Assembly: GCF_900177735.1 (NCBI RefSeq)
Contig: NZ_FXBB01000016.1
Span: forward strand, 1 to 59,576
Source of the DNA: Dethiosulfovibrio salsuginis
GTDB lineage: Bacteria; Synergistota; Synergistia; Synergistales; Dethiosulfovibrionaceae
Direction: 5' to 3'
DNA length: 59,576 bases
Numbering within the stretch: the stretch's first letter is position 1; the number at the start of each line of letters is the position of its first letter. Below are positions 42,109 to 50,453 of this stretch, in pieces. A program made the position numbers and the translations under genes. Under the pieces are notes generated by a model. That model worked only from the letters and a program-made list of their open reading frames with translations. It was not told where the DNA came from and did no database searches.

Positions 42109-44034
42109 ATGAGCAGTCTTGCTGTAAAAATATTGTCCAGCCACATGGTAGACGGGTCCATGAAAAAGGGGGAAATGATGTCCATCAAAATCGACCAGAC
42201 ACTGACCCAGGACGCTACCGGGACCATGGCTTACCTCCAGATGGAGGCTATGGAGGTCGATAAGGTGAAAACCGATCTGTCGGTGAGCTACGTGGACCAC
42301 AACACCCTCCAGGTTGGCTTCGAGAACGCCGACGATCACCGCTATCTCCAGTCGGTGGCCATGAGGCACGGCGTCGTCTTCTCTCGGGCGGGCAACGGTA
42401 TATGCCACCAGGTCCACCTTGAGAGGTTTGGGGTTCCCGGAAAGACCTTGCTCGGCTCCGACAGCCACACTCCCACAGGAGGGGCCCTCGGAATGCTGGC
42501 AATAGGTGCGGGAGGGCTGGATGTGGCCTTGGCCATGGCTGGGATGGCCTTTTGGCTTCCTGCACCGGAGGTGGTAAAGGTACACCTTACCGGCGAGCTC
42601 TCCCCCTGGGTCGCGGCCAAGGACGTCATACTGGAGCTTCTGAGAAGGCTTTCCTGCAAAGGGGGAGTGGGGAGGATATTCGAGTACTCCGGCCCAGGAC
42701 TGGCCTGTCTCTCCGTACCGGAGAGAGGAACCATAACCAACATGGGAGCGGAGCTCGGGGCCACCACCTCCCTGTTCCCCTCCGACGAGGAGACCTTACG
42801 GTTTCTCCGATCCCAGGGCAGGGAGGCGGACTACGTCCCCCTTTGTGCCGATGACGACGCCGTTTACGACGACGTCATAGAGCTGGACCTGAGCTCTCTG
42901 GAGCCCATGATAGCCCTGCCTCACATGCCCGATCAGGTGGTTCCCGTGAGGGAGGTAGCGGGATTTCCGGTGGACCAGGTCTTCATAGGCAGCTGCACAA
43001 ACTCGTCCTACCTGGACCTGATGAAGGCCGCCTCCATACTGGACGGAAAGACGGTGGCCGAGGGAACCAGCCTCTGCGTCGCCCCTGGGTCGAGGCAGGT
43101 CATGACCGCCATAGCGGAAAACCACGGCCTTGCCCAGCTCATTCGATCTGGGGCCAGGATACTTGAGTGCGCCTGCGGCCCCTGCGTAGGGGTGGGTCAG
43201 GCCCCCTGTTCCGGTGGGGTCAGCCTAAGGACCTCAAACAGAAACTTCCTCGGCCGCTCCGGCACAGCCGACGGAAAGGTCCACCTAGTCAGCGTGGAGA
43301 CCGCCGCCGCCTCGGCCCTCACAGGAGTAATAACCGATCCCAGGACCTTAGGGGAGCCTCGGAAGATCGCCGTGCCCGAGCGGTTCGAAATAGACGACCG
43401 AATGGTCATATGGCCCCCGGAGGACCGGTCGTCGGTGGAGGTACTTAGGGGCCCGAACATAAAGCCCCTTCCGGTCTTTCCACCTATGGGAGATGTCCTT
43501 AAGGGGGAGGTCCTCCTGAAGGTGGGGGACAATATCACAACCGACCACATAATGCCAGCGGGGGCCAAGGTCCTCCCCCTTAGGTCCAACATACCGGCCA
43601 TATCGAAACACTGCTACGCCACGGTGGACCCATCCTTTCCCGAACGGGCCGTCGCCGCAGGCGGTGGAGTAATCGTCGGAGGGCGTAACTACGGCCAGGG
43701 ATCGAGCAGGGAGCACGCCGCACTGGCTCCCCAGTATCTGGGCATAAAGGCGGTTATAGCCCTCTCCTACGCCCGTATCCATCGCCAGAATCTGATAAAC
43801 TCGGGCATATTGCCCCTCCTATTCCAGAGCCAGGAGGACTACGAGAGGGTGAAACAGGGGGAGGTAGTTACGATAGACAACCTTATGAACCAGATCGACG
43901 GCGAGAGGATCTCCGCGACTTTCGATCTGTCCGGCGATATGACGTTGATAAACGACCTGTCGAAGAGGCAGAGGGACACGATCAAGGCAGGGGGAACCCT
44001 GAACGTGGCGAGAGCGGCGTTGATGGATGACTGA
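42109..44034 (+). CDS. Aconitate hydratase
   Basis: A 641-aa 4Fe-4S enzyme interconverting citrate, cis-aconitate and isocitrate. Cluster Cys ligands are in GSCTNS (near residue 292) and ECACGPC (near 350-356). The substrate region SDSHTPTGGALGMLAIGAGG is near 125 and the swivel domain carries RNYGQGSSREHAAL near 525. At about 640 aa it is the short AcnA/mitochondrial-like or homoaconitase-related type. Its stop overlaps citC, an unusual partnership: it could feed isocitrate or cis-aconitate into the lyase, or draw imported citrate toward glutamate. Confidence 0.9.
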   Translation: MSSLAVKILSSHMVDGSMKKGEMMSIKIDQTLTQDATGTMAYLQMEAMEVDKVKTDLSVSYVDHNTLQVGFENADDHRYLQSVAMRHGVVFSRAGNGICHQVHLERFGVPGKTLLGSDSHTPTGGALGMLAIGAGGLDVALAMAGMAFWLPAPEVVKVHLTGELSPWVAAKDVILELLRRLSCKGGVGRIFEYSGPGLACLSVPERGTITNMGAELGATTSLFPSDEETLRFLRSQGREADYVPLCADDDAVYDDVIELDLSSLEPMIALPHMPDQVVPVREVAGFPVDQVFIGSCTNSSYLDLMKAASILDGKTVAEGTSLCVAPGSRQVMTAIAENHGLAQLIRSGARILECACGPCVGVGQAPCSGGVSLRTSNRNFLGRSGTADGKVHLVSVETAAASALTGVITDPRTLGEPRKIAVPERFEIDDRMVIWPPEDRSSVEVLRGPNIKPLPVFPPMGDVLKGEVLLKVGDNITTDHIMPAGAKVLPLRSNIPAISKHCYATVDPSFPERAVAAGGGVIVGGRNYGQGSSREHAALAPQYLGIKAVIALSYARIHRQNLINSGILPLLFQSQEDYERVKQGEVVTIDNLMNQIDGERISATFDLSGDMTLINDLSKRQRDTIKAGGTLNVARAALMDD

Positions 44035-45016
44035 GCTTCGGGAGCTGGTGCTGTCGTCGGAGCTTGAGGATAGGCGAGAGCTTCTTCTGGCCCGTGGTCT
44101 CTCTGTGCCTATCGGGGAGGGTACGATGCTGGGGGCCTTCGAGGGCGACCGTCTCGTAGGCACCGGGTCCCTCATAGGATCGGTGATACAGGGGGTGGCG
44201 GTGGAGCCGGAACTGGAGGGCGAGGGGGTCGCCGTTTCCTTGATCTCCTCCCTCATATCCAGGGCGGTTTCCCTCGGCATGGGCCATCTTTTTTTGTTCA
44301 CCAAGCCGTCGGAGGAGAGGAGCTTCTGTCACATGGGCTTCTCTCCTGTGGTGTCGGTGGAGGGAGCGTCGCTTCTGGAGTGGGGCAGGCCTGGGATCGA
44401 GGACTTTCGCTCAAGTCTCAGGGCCATGGCTCCAGGTCGACCCTGTGGGGCTGTGGTGGTCAACTGCAACCCCTTTACTCTGGGTCACCGGTGGCTAATA
44501 GAGAGGGCCTCCCAGGGAGCGGAGGAGGTTTTCGTTATGGTCGTCGAGGAGGACCGCTCGGTCTTTCCCTTCGCCGACCGGTTTAGGCTGGTGAAGGAGG
44601 GGGTCGCCGACTTGTCCAACGTCAGGGTGATACCAAGCGGTCCCTACGTCATATCCTCCGCCACCTTTCCGACCTACTTCACCAAAGGAGGGGAGGCCTC
44701 GTCGGTTCACGCCTCGTTGGACCTCAAGTTATTTGCCACCAGAATAGCCCCTCCTCTTTGGGTGGTTCGCCGTTTCGTGGGGTCCGAGCCGATCTGTCCC
44801 CTGACGGGGGTCTACAACAGGATCATGAAAGAGACCCTTCCTCCTCTGGGGATAGAGGTCGTGGAGCTTCGGAGGATAGAGTCGGGGGAGCAGGTCGTCA
44901 GCGCATCGCTGGTGAGGGAGCTGCTGAGCCGAGGTGAGATGGAACAGGTTCGGAAGCTGGTCCCAGACGTGACATGGGCCTATCTGGTAGAGCGAGCCAA
45001 GAAGATAAAGGAGTGA
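44027..45016 (+). CDS. citC: Citrate lyase ligase
   Basis: A 329-aa enzyme that activates the lyase by acetylating the thiol of its prosthetic group with ATP and acetate. An N-terminal GNAT-like domain (about 1-115) precedes a nucleotidyltransferase domain with NCNPFTLGHRWLIE (the HxGH-like site, about 146-160). It overlaps aconitase by 8 bp and is followed by citD after 5 bp. Confidence 0.95.
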   Translation: MTELRELVLSSELEDRRELLLARGLSVPIGEGTMLGAFEGDRLVGTGSLIGSVIQGVAVEPELEGEGVAVSLISSLISRAVSLGMGHLFLFTKPSEERSFCHMGFSPVVSVEGASLLEWGRPGIEDFRSSLRAMAPGRPCGAVVVNCNPFTLGHRWLIERASQGAEEVFVMVVEEDRSVFPFADRFRLVKEGVADLSNVRVIPSGPYVISSATFPTYFTKGGEASSVHASLDLKLFATRIAPPLWVVRRFVGSEPICPLTGVYNRIMKETLPPLGIEVVELRRIESGEQVVSASLVRELLSRGEMEQVRKLVPDVTWAYLVERAKKIKE

Positions 45017-45021
45017 GGTAT

Positions 45022-45288
45022 ATGGACGTTAAAACGGCGGTAGCTGGAACCTTGGAGTCCAGCGATGTCATGGTGAGCTACTCCCCGTCCGATTCGGACC
45101 TGGAGATAGTGGTCGAAAGCATAGTCGTAAAGCAGAGGGGAAGGCTAATAAAGTCGGTCCTGGAGGAGATAACCTCCAATAGAGGAGTCTCTAAAGGGAT
45201 CCTCACGGTCCAGGACAGGGGAGCTTTAGAGTGTACCTTGAGGGCAAGGGTGGAGACCGCCCTGGACAGGGCTGGGCTCACCCTGTAG
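45022..45288 (+). CDS. citD: Citrate lyase acyl-carrier protein (gamma subunit)
   Basis: An 88-aa carrier. The Ser that takes the triphosphoribosyl-dephospho-CoA group is in TAVAGTLESSDVMV (Ser13 or 14). Normal size. It joins CitE and CitF in the lyase complex although those genes are transcribed in the other direction. Confidence 0.93.
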   Translation: MDVKTAVAGTLESSDVMVSYSPSDSDLEIVVESIVVKQRGRLIKSVLEEITSNRGVSKGILTVQDRGALECTLRARVETALDRAGLTL

Positions 45289-45290
45289 TG

Positions 45291-46151
45291 ATGGCCCCGT
45301 TTCGGGAGGCTATAGCCGATCTGGCCGTTCGGGCGCTGATCCACGAGGCCGCCGCCCATCCCAAGCCCGGCCTTGTGACCTCCCTGTCCAGAGGGGCCCA
45401 CAGGGACATGGATTTCGACACCTTTTTGTCCAGCGCCCTGGCCCTAAGGCCGTTCTTCGCCGAGGTGGCCCAGATCGGCTGGGATACTTTCGATCAGCCT
45501 CCCTTGGACTGTCTGGGGGAGCTTAAAAGGGCGGGATTAGCGGCAGAGGACGACATGAGACGGGCCACAGGAGGGGTCAACACCCACAAGGGGGCCATCT
45601 TCTCCATGGGGCTGATGGTCGCCGCCACGTCCAGGGGACTCAGGTCCGGCGTGGTCCTCTCCCCGGAGGCCCTGACCGATATAGGGGCCTCTTTCGTGGC
45701 TGGGATAGTACGAAGAGAGCTTGGCTCCATAGCCGAGGCTCGCTCCGCCGGGGAGAGGCTGTACCTTTCCCGGGGAGTCAGAGGGGTCAGAGGGGAGGCG
45801 GAGGACGGCTTCCCCTCTGCCTTGACAGCCCTCAAAGTCCTGAGAGGTCGCCAGGATCCCCTCTCAAGCTCCTCTCTCTGCGATGGCCTTCTGTCGGTTA
45901 TAGCCCTTGGAGGGGATACCAACGTCCTCCATCGGGGAGGGGAGACGGAAATGGCCTCTTTGGCGAACCTCGCCAAAGAGGCCATAGATGCAGGTGGAAC
46001 GGGGAGCCCTCCAGGCAGGGAGGTTGTCTCCAAAATGGAGTCCTACTGCCTAAAGCGGTGGATCAGCCCAGGAGGGAGCGCAGATATGCTCGCCCTGGCC
46101 ATCTACCTGCTACTGGTGGAGAGGAAAGCGCCCTATTTGCTCTCTTTGTAG
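45291..46151 (+). CDS. citG: Triphosphoribosyl-dephospho-CoA synthase
   Basis: A 286-aa enzyme that makes the precursor of the citrate lyase prosthetic group from ATP and dephospho-CoA. It has LVTSLSRGAHRDMDFDTF near 28-45 and the family hallmark TGGVNTHKGAIFSMG near 95. The length is that of CitG alone, not of a CitXG fusion. No citX is in the window. Start is ATG 45291 (or GTG 45288). The gene overlaps the end of the convergent kbl by 19 bp, with no terminator between. Confidence 0.93.
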   Translation: MAPFREAIADLAVRALIHEAAAHPKPGLVTSLSRGAHRDMDFDTFLSSALALRPFFAEVAQIGWDTFDQPPLDCLGELKRAGLAAEDDMRRATGGVNTHKGAIFSMGLMVAATSRGLRSGVVLSPEALTDIGASFVAGIVRRELGSIAEARSAGERLYLSRGVRGVRGEAEDGFPSALTALKVLRGRQDPLSSSSLCDGLLSVIALGGDTNVLHRGGETEMASLANLAKEAIDAGGTGSPPGREVVSKMESYCLKRWISPGGSADMLALAIYLLLVERKAPYLLSL

Positions 46152-47356
46152 CTCTTAAGTGTGGACAGGACCGAGTCTATATCGGAAGCGGTGTGGTCAC
46201 CGGCTATCTGGAAGCGGATCTCCTCGTCCCCTTTGGGCACCACAGGGTAGTTCAGCCCTGTGGCCAGGACGCCGTTCTCCCTGAGGTAGGACACCAGCTT
46301 TGAGGTCTCGTCGGTGTCTCTGACCATAAGGGGAACGACCGGGTGCTCTCCCTCTATCACCTCGAAGCCCAGATCCTTAAGGCCGTTCTCGAATCGGCTG
46401 GTCATGGCCCTCAGGTGCTCCAGTATAGACCGTCCCTCCTGGCTGTCCAGGATCTCCAGGGCCTTCAGCGTCGCTGCGGCCTCCCCGGCGGAGATGGGGT
46501 TGGAGTAGATGTACATGGGAGCGTGCTCCCTGAGGTAGGTCACAACCGATTTGGAGGAGACGACGTATCCTCCGTTGACTCCGTAGGCCTTGCCCAGAGT
46601 CCCTATGAGTATATCCGCCCTTCCACCGGTGTACTCCTCGGTGCCCCTTCCGGTCTTGCCGAAGGCCCCTACTCCGTGGGAGTCGTCGACGACGAGAATG
46701 GCGTTCTCCGGGAAAAGGTGGTCGTGGCGACGGACCATTTCCTCTATCTCCTTAAGGGGAGCGTGGTCACCTCTCATGCTGAATATGCCGTCGGTGACCA
46801 CGATGAGTCTCTTGGCGCCTTTGGCCTCCAGTATCCTGGTCTCAAGCTCGGACACGTCGTTGTGGCGGTAAACCGACTTTGAGACCGGTCGGGAAAGCCT
46901 GATGGCGTTTATGATGCAGTTGTGGTTGAGCTCATCGCTTATGACGGCAGTCTCTTTCGTTATAAGGGAGGTCAGGACGCCGTTTACGGTCATGTAGGCG
47001 GAGCTGAAGGCCATGGCCTCCTCCCTGCCGTGGAACGCCGCCAGCTTCTTCTCAAGATCCCTGTGAGGACGGAAGGTTCCGCTTATGAAGCGGACCGCTC
47101 CAGGGCCTACGCCGTAGCTGGTTGCCCCGTCCTCCTCGGCCTTGCGGAGGTCGTCTCTGAGGGTAAGGCCAAGGTATGAATTTGAGTTCATCCTGATGAA
47201 AGGCTTGTCGCCGTAGCCCTTGACGAAATACCTTGGGCCTCTGTCTCCCTCGGGCTTGGATACCTTTTCTATTATGAGCTCCTTGCCCTTTGCCCTTCCC
47301 GACTCCCTAAGTTCCGCCAGGTCCGACGATAAAGTCGCTTCCAGTCTGTCTATCAT
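46133..47356 (-). CDS. kbl: Glycine C-acetyltransferase (2-amino-3-ketobutyrate CoA ligase)
   Basis: A 407-aa PLP enzyme of the alpha-oxoamine synthase family, which cleaves 2-amino-3-oxobutyrate with CoA to glycine and acetyl-CoA. The PLP Lys is in GTLGKAYGVNGGY (about residue 245) and DDSHGVGAFG is near 215. It follows the threonine dehydrogenase gene by 31 bp, which makes this role more likely than KAS or AONS activity. Confidence 0.9.
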   Translation of the reverse strand: MIDRLEATLSSDLAELRESGRAKGKELIIEKVSKPEGDRGPRYFVKGYGDKPFIRMNSNSYLGLTLRDDLRKAEEDGATSYGVGPGAVRFISGTFRPHRDLEKKLAAFHGREEAMAFSSAYMTVNGVLTSLITKETAVISDELNHNCIINAIRLSRPVSKSVYRHNDVSELETRILEAKGAKRLIVVTDGIFSMRGDHAPLKEIEEMVRRHDHLFPENAILVVDDSHGVGAFGKTGRGTEEYTGGRADILIGTLGKAYGVNGGYVVSSKSVVTYLREHAPMYIYSNPISAGEAAATLKALEILDSQEGRSILEHLRAMTSRFENGLKDLGFEVIEGEHPVVPLMVRDTDETSKLVSYLRENGVLATGLNYPVVPKGDEEIRFQIAGDHTASDIDSVLSTLKSYKESK

Positions 47357-47387
47357 CGTTTAAGTCTCCTCTCCGATTAGAACGGGT

Positions 47388-48335
47388 CTAGCTAAGCTTG
47401 GCCCGGAGTTTCTCCAGCATATCGACGGTCATGGCCTCCATGTCGTACTTGGGGTTCCAGTCCCATTCCTCCCTGGCGGCTGTGTCGTCGATGGAGTTAG
47501 GCCAGGACTCGGCGATGGCCTGCCTCGCTGGGTCGACGTCGAAGTCCAGCTTGAACCCTGGCACGTGCTTCTCGATAGCTGCCGCCAACTGATTAGGCTC
47601 GAAGCTCATGGCTGTTATGTTGAAGCAGCACCTGTGGATCAGCCTGGAGGGGTCCGCCTCCATAAGGCCGATTACGCTGTCAAGGGCGTCGGGCATGTAC
47701 ATCATATCCATGTAGGTCCCGGGAGCTATAAAACTGGTGTAGCTGCCCTTTTTGACCGCGTCGTAGTAGATGTGTACGGCGTAGTCGGTGGTGCCCCCTC
47801 CAGGAGGTGTGTCGTAGGAGATAAGCCCTGGAAAGCGGACTCCTCTGGTGTCCAGACCGTACTTGTGGTTGTAGTAGTCGCAGAGGAGCTCTCCGGCGGT
47901 CTTCGCCACGCCGTATATGGTGTTTGGCCTCTGGATAGTGTCCTGAGGGGTCTTGTCCTGAGGGGTGGAAGGGCCGAAGGCAGCTATAGAGCTCGGGAAG
48001 AAGAAGGAGCAGTTCTCCTGCCTGGCCACCTCGAGGGCGTTGTAGACACCGTTTAAGTTGACCTCCCATCCGAGCTGAGGGTTCTTCTCCGCGTTGGCGG
48101 AGAGGATTCCCGCCAGGTGGAGCACGGTATCCGCCTTATGGGCCTTCACTATCTCGGCGAGCCTGGCTCCGTCCCTGACGTCGAGGATTTCAAAAGGACC
48201 TTCCCCGAGCCTCTCGGATCCCTCTTTCTTTACGTCGGTTGCCATCACCGCCGAGCTTCCGTACTCGTTTCTGAGCCTGTGGATAAGCTCCATACCTATC
48301 TGTCCCAATCCTCCGGTTACAACGATACGCTTCAT
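47388..48335 (-). CDS. tdh: L-threonine 3-dehydrogenase, SDR (epimerase-like) type
   Basis: A 315-aa NAD enzyme with GGLGQIG (residues 8-14) and the catalytic pair YGVAK (Tyr near 139, Lys near 143). It is of the extended SDR type found in Flavobacterium, trypanosomes and mammals, not the zinc MDR type of E. coli. It oxidises threonine to 2-amino-3-oxobutyrate for Kbl. Middle gene of the operon symporter-tdh-kbl. Confidence 0.9.
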   Translation of the reverse strand: MKRIVVTGGLGQIGMELIHRLRNEYGSSAVMATDVKKEGSERLGEGPFEILDVRDGARLAEIVKAHKADTVLHLAGILSANAEKNPQLGWEVNLNGVYNALEVARQENCSFFFPSSIAAFGPSTPQDKTPQDTIQRPNTIYGVAKTAGELLCDYYNHKYGLDTRGVRFPGLISYDTPPGGGTTDYAVHIYYDAVKKGSYTSFIAPGTYMDMMYMPDALDSVIGLMEADPSRLIHRCCFNITAMSFEPNQLAAAIEKHVPGFKLDFDVDPARQAIAESWPNSIDDTAAREEWDWNPKYDMEAMTVDMLEKLRAKLS

Positions 48336-48390
48336 ATGTACTCCTCCTTGCGATAGGATTCACTTGTTTGGCCTGTGTAAGATTATCACG

Positions 48391-48420
48391 AAAAGGAGGG
48401 GAGAGACAGGCTCTCCCCTC
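48391..48420 (-). terminator. Hairpin between the symporter and tdh genes
   Basis: On the minus strand GAGGGGAGAG pairs with CTCTCCCCTC around a 5-base loop, followed by CTTTTCG. It may stop part of the symporter transcript before tdh-kbl. Confidence 0.65.
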
Positions 48421-48446
48421 ACGGGCTTGCGATAACAGGGTTAGGT

Positions 48447-49670
48447 CTAGTCCCCCGTCCCCATAGCTGGCTCGGTGGCCTTAGCGGTTGACCCATTCCT
48501 ACCTGTCAGCTTGTTGACCAGTATGGCTATAGCTCCGTCGCCGGTGACGTTGCAGGCGGTTCCGAAGCTGTCCTGGGCAAGGTAGAGGGCTATCATGAGA
48601 GATAGCATAGTCGGGCTGAAGTGGAGCATAGACTCCAGAACTCCCAGGGCTGCCATAACCGCTCCTCCTGGAACTCCCGGGGCCGCCACCATGCAGATGC
48701 CGAGCATCATGATGAAGGGGAACATGGCGGCGAAGGACACGTCCATACCGTGGAGCATCATGACGGCGATAGCACAGCTGGCCAGGGTTATGGTGCTTCC
48801 CGACAGGTGAATCGTGGCGCAGAGGGGAACAACGAAGTCCGCTACGTCCTCCCTGACACCGTTGGCCTTGGTCTGCTGAAGGGTCACCGGTATGGTCGCC
48901 GCAGAGGACTGGGTCCCTATGGCGGTGAAGTAGGCCGGAAGCATGTTCTTTATGGCCTTAAAGGGGTTCACTCCTGCCACCGATCCAGCGATAAAGTACT
49001 GTATGAGCAACATGGTCACGTGGAGGGCTATGATGACGGCGTAGACTTTGATGAACACCGACATTATGGTCTGGACCTCTCCTGCGTGGGTCATATTGGC
49101 GAATATACCGCAGATATGCAGAGGAAGCAAGGGTATGATTATGGACGAAATGAGTTTAGCTATAATAGCCTGGAACTCGTGCATTATCTCGTTCATCTTT
49201 TTCCCTTCGGTAACAGCCATGCCTATTCCTAAAGTGAAGGCCATGAGAAGGGCGGTCATTACTCCCATGAGGGCGGGCATTTCAACGACGAAGAACGGTG
49301 CTAGAAGGGCTTCCTCCGGGTTACCGTGGGAGGCTGCCTCGGATACCATTCCTCCAACTTGAAGGAGGTTGGGGAAAATCGAGCTGTCGACGAAAAAGGC
49401 CAATGTCCCAGCCAATATTGTAGAGCCGTAGGCTATGGCTACAGTTAGTCCCAGTGTTCTGCCGGCGTTCTTGCCTAGATCGCCTATTCCAGGGGCCACG
49501 AAACCCACTATGATAAGGGGAATACAGAAGCCGAGGAAGTTTCCGAACAGTCCGTTGAATGTGGCTAAAATCCTTACTACAGCCTCAGGGGTGAACTTAC
49601 CGATAAGAATACCTGCAATAATGGCTATTATCAGCTTGGGAAGAAGTCCCAACTTTCCTTTTCCGCTCAT
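48447..49670 (-). CDS. Sodium:dicarboxylate/amino-acid symporter (DAACS family)
   Basis: A 407-aa inner-membrane transporter with about eight helices and two hairpin loops, including SSAATIPVTLQQ near 250-261 and the later substrate loop (GVPGGAVMAALG, then VTGDGAIAILVNK). Family members take up glutamate, aspartate, serine or threonine with sodium. The threonine catabolic genes downstream suggest threonine or serine, as in SstT. ATG 49670 follows GGAGG at eight bases. Confidence 0.88.
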   Translation of the reverse strand: MSGKGKLGLLPKLIIAIIAGILIGKFTPEAVVRILATFNGLFGNFLGFCIPLIIVGFVAPGIGDLGKNAGRTLGLTVAIAYGSTILAGTLAFFVDSSIFPNLLQVGGMVSEAASHGNPEEALLAPFFVVEMPALMGVMTALLMAFTLGIGMAVTEGKKMNEIMHEFQAIIAKLISSIIIPLLPLHICGIFANMTHAGEVQTIMSVFIKVYAVIIALHVTMLLIQYFIAGSVAGVNPFKAIKNMLPAYFTAIGTQSSAATIPVTLQQTKANGVREDVADFVVPLCATIHLSGSTITLASCAIAVMMLHGMDVSFAAMFPFIMMLGICMVAAPGVPGGAVMAALGVLESMLHFSPTMLSLMIALYLAQDSFGTACNVTGDGAIAILVNKLTGRNGSTAKATEPAMGTGD

Positions 49671-49808
49671 GAGCAGTCCCTCCATGTACAAAATAGGATA
49701 TGTTACTTTCCGTTCACGATCATATACCTTTTTGCGTGATGGAACTATCGGGCTGGAAGGACAAAGCCCTTCCTCTGAGGCTGATATTATCTAAGGTTTT
49801 AGGGAAGG

Positions 49809-50453
49809 TCACCGGTTAAAGGATATGAGCCCCTCTCTTATGGCGTACTTTACCAGTTCCGCCAGGTTGTCCAGGCCAAGCTTCTGCATTATATGTTGTC
49901 TGTGGGTGCCTACGGTCTTAGAGCTCAGGTGGAGCCTGTCTCCCACCTCCTTATTGGTCTTCCCCTCCGCCAGGAGCACCAGCACCTCCATCTCTCTAGG
50001 GGTCAGAGGCTCCCTCCGATCTGGAGACTTTATCGACGAGACGTACAGTTTCGCCACGATGTGGGAGATGCTAGGGCCCAGGTACATCTCGCCGCCTATG
50101 ACCTTTCGGACCGCCTCCACCAACTCGGTGGAGGCGCAGTCTTTCAGCAAAAAGCCCAGAGCCCCTGCTTTAAGCATCTCCGCCACGAAGCTCCTGTCGG
50201 CGTACATCGACAGGGCGACCACCTTGGAGAGCCCCTGATCCACGATTCTCCTGGTGGCCTCTATGCCGTCCATATTGGGCATCATGACGTCCATCACGGT
50301 GATATCAGGGCGATGAACCTCGGCTAGCTCCAGGGCTTCGTTGCCGTCTCCCCCTTCCGCCACTACCGTCATATCCTCCTGCCGGTTCAGGAGCAGTTTC
50401 AGCCCCTCCCTCAGTATCTGGTGGTCGTCCGCCAGAAGGATCTTTATGGTCAT
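49809..50453 (-). CDS. NarL/FixJ-type response regulator
   Basis: A 214-aa regulator with a receiver (about 1-120; LLADDHQILREGLK, phospho-acceptor in DITVMDVMMPNMDG near 56) and a LuxR-type DNA-binding domain (about 145-210; LTPREMEVLVLLAEGKTNKEVGDRL in two overlapping stretches). Its ATG touches the stop of the propeller kinase, so they form a pair. It is the last gene of the EEP-cls-kinase-regulator operon. Confidence 0.95.
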   Translation of the reverse strand: MTIKILLADDHQILREGLKLLLNRQEDMTVVAEGGDGNEALELAEVHRPDITVMDVMMPNMDGIEATRRIVDQGLSKVVALSMYADRSFVAEMLKAGALGFLLKDCASTELVEAVRKVIGGEMYLGPSISHIVAKLYVSSIKSPDRREPLTPREMEVLVLLAEGKTNKEVGDRLHLSSKTVGTHRQHIMQKLGLDNLAELVKYAIREGLISFNR

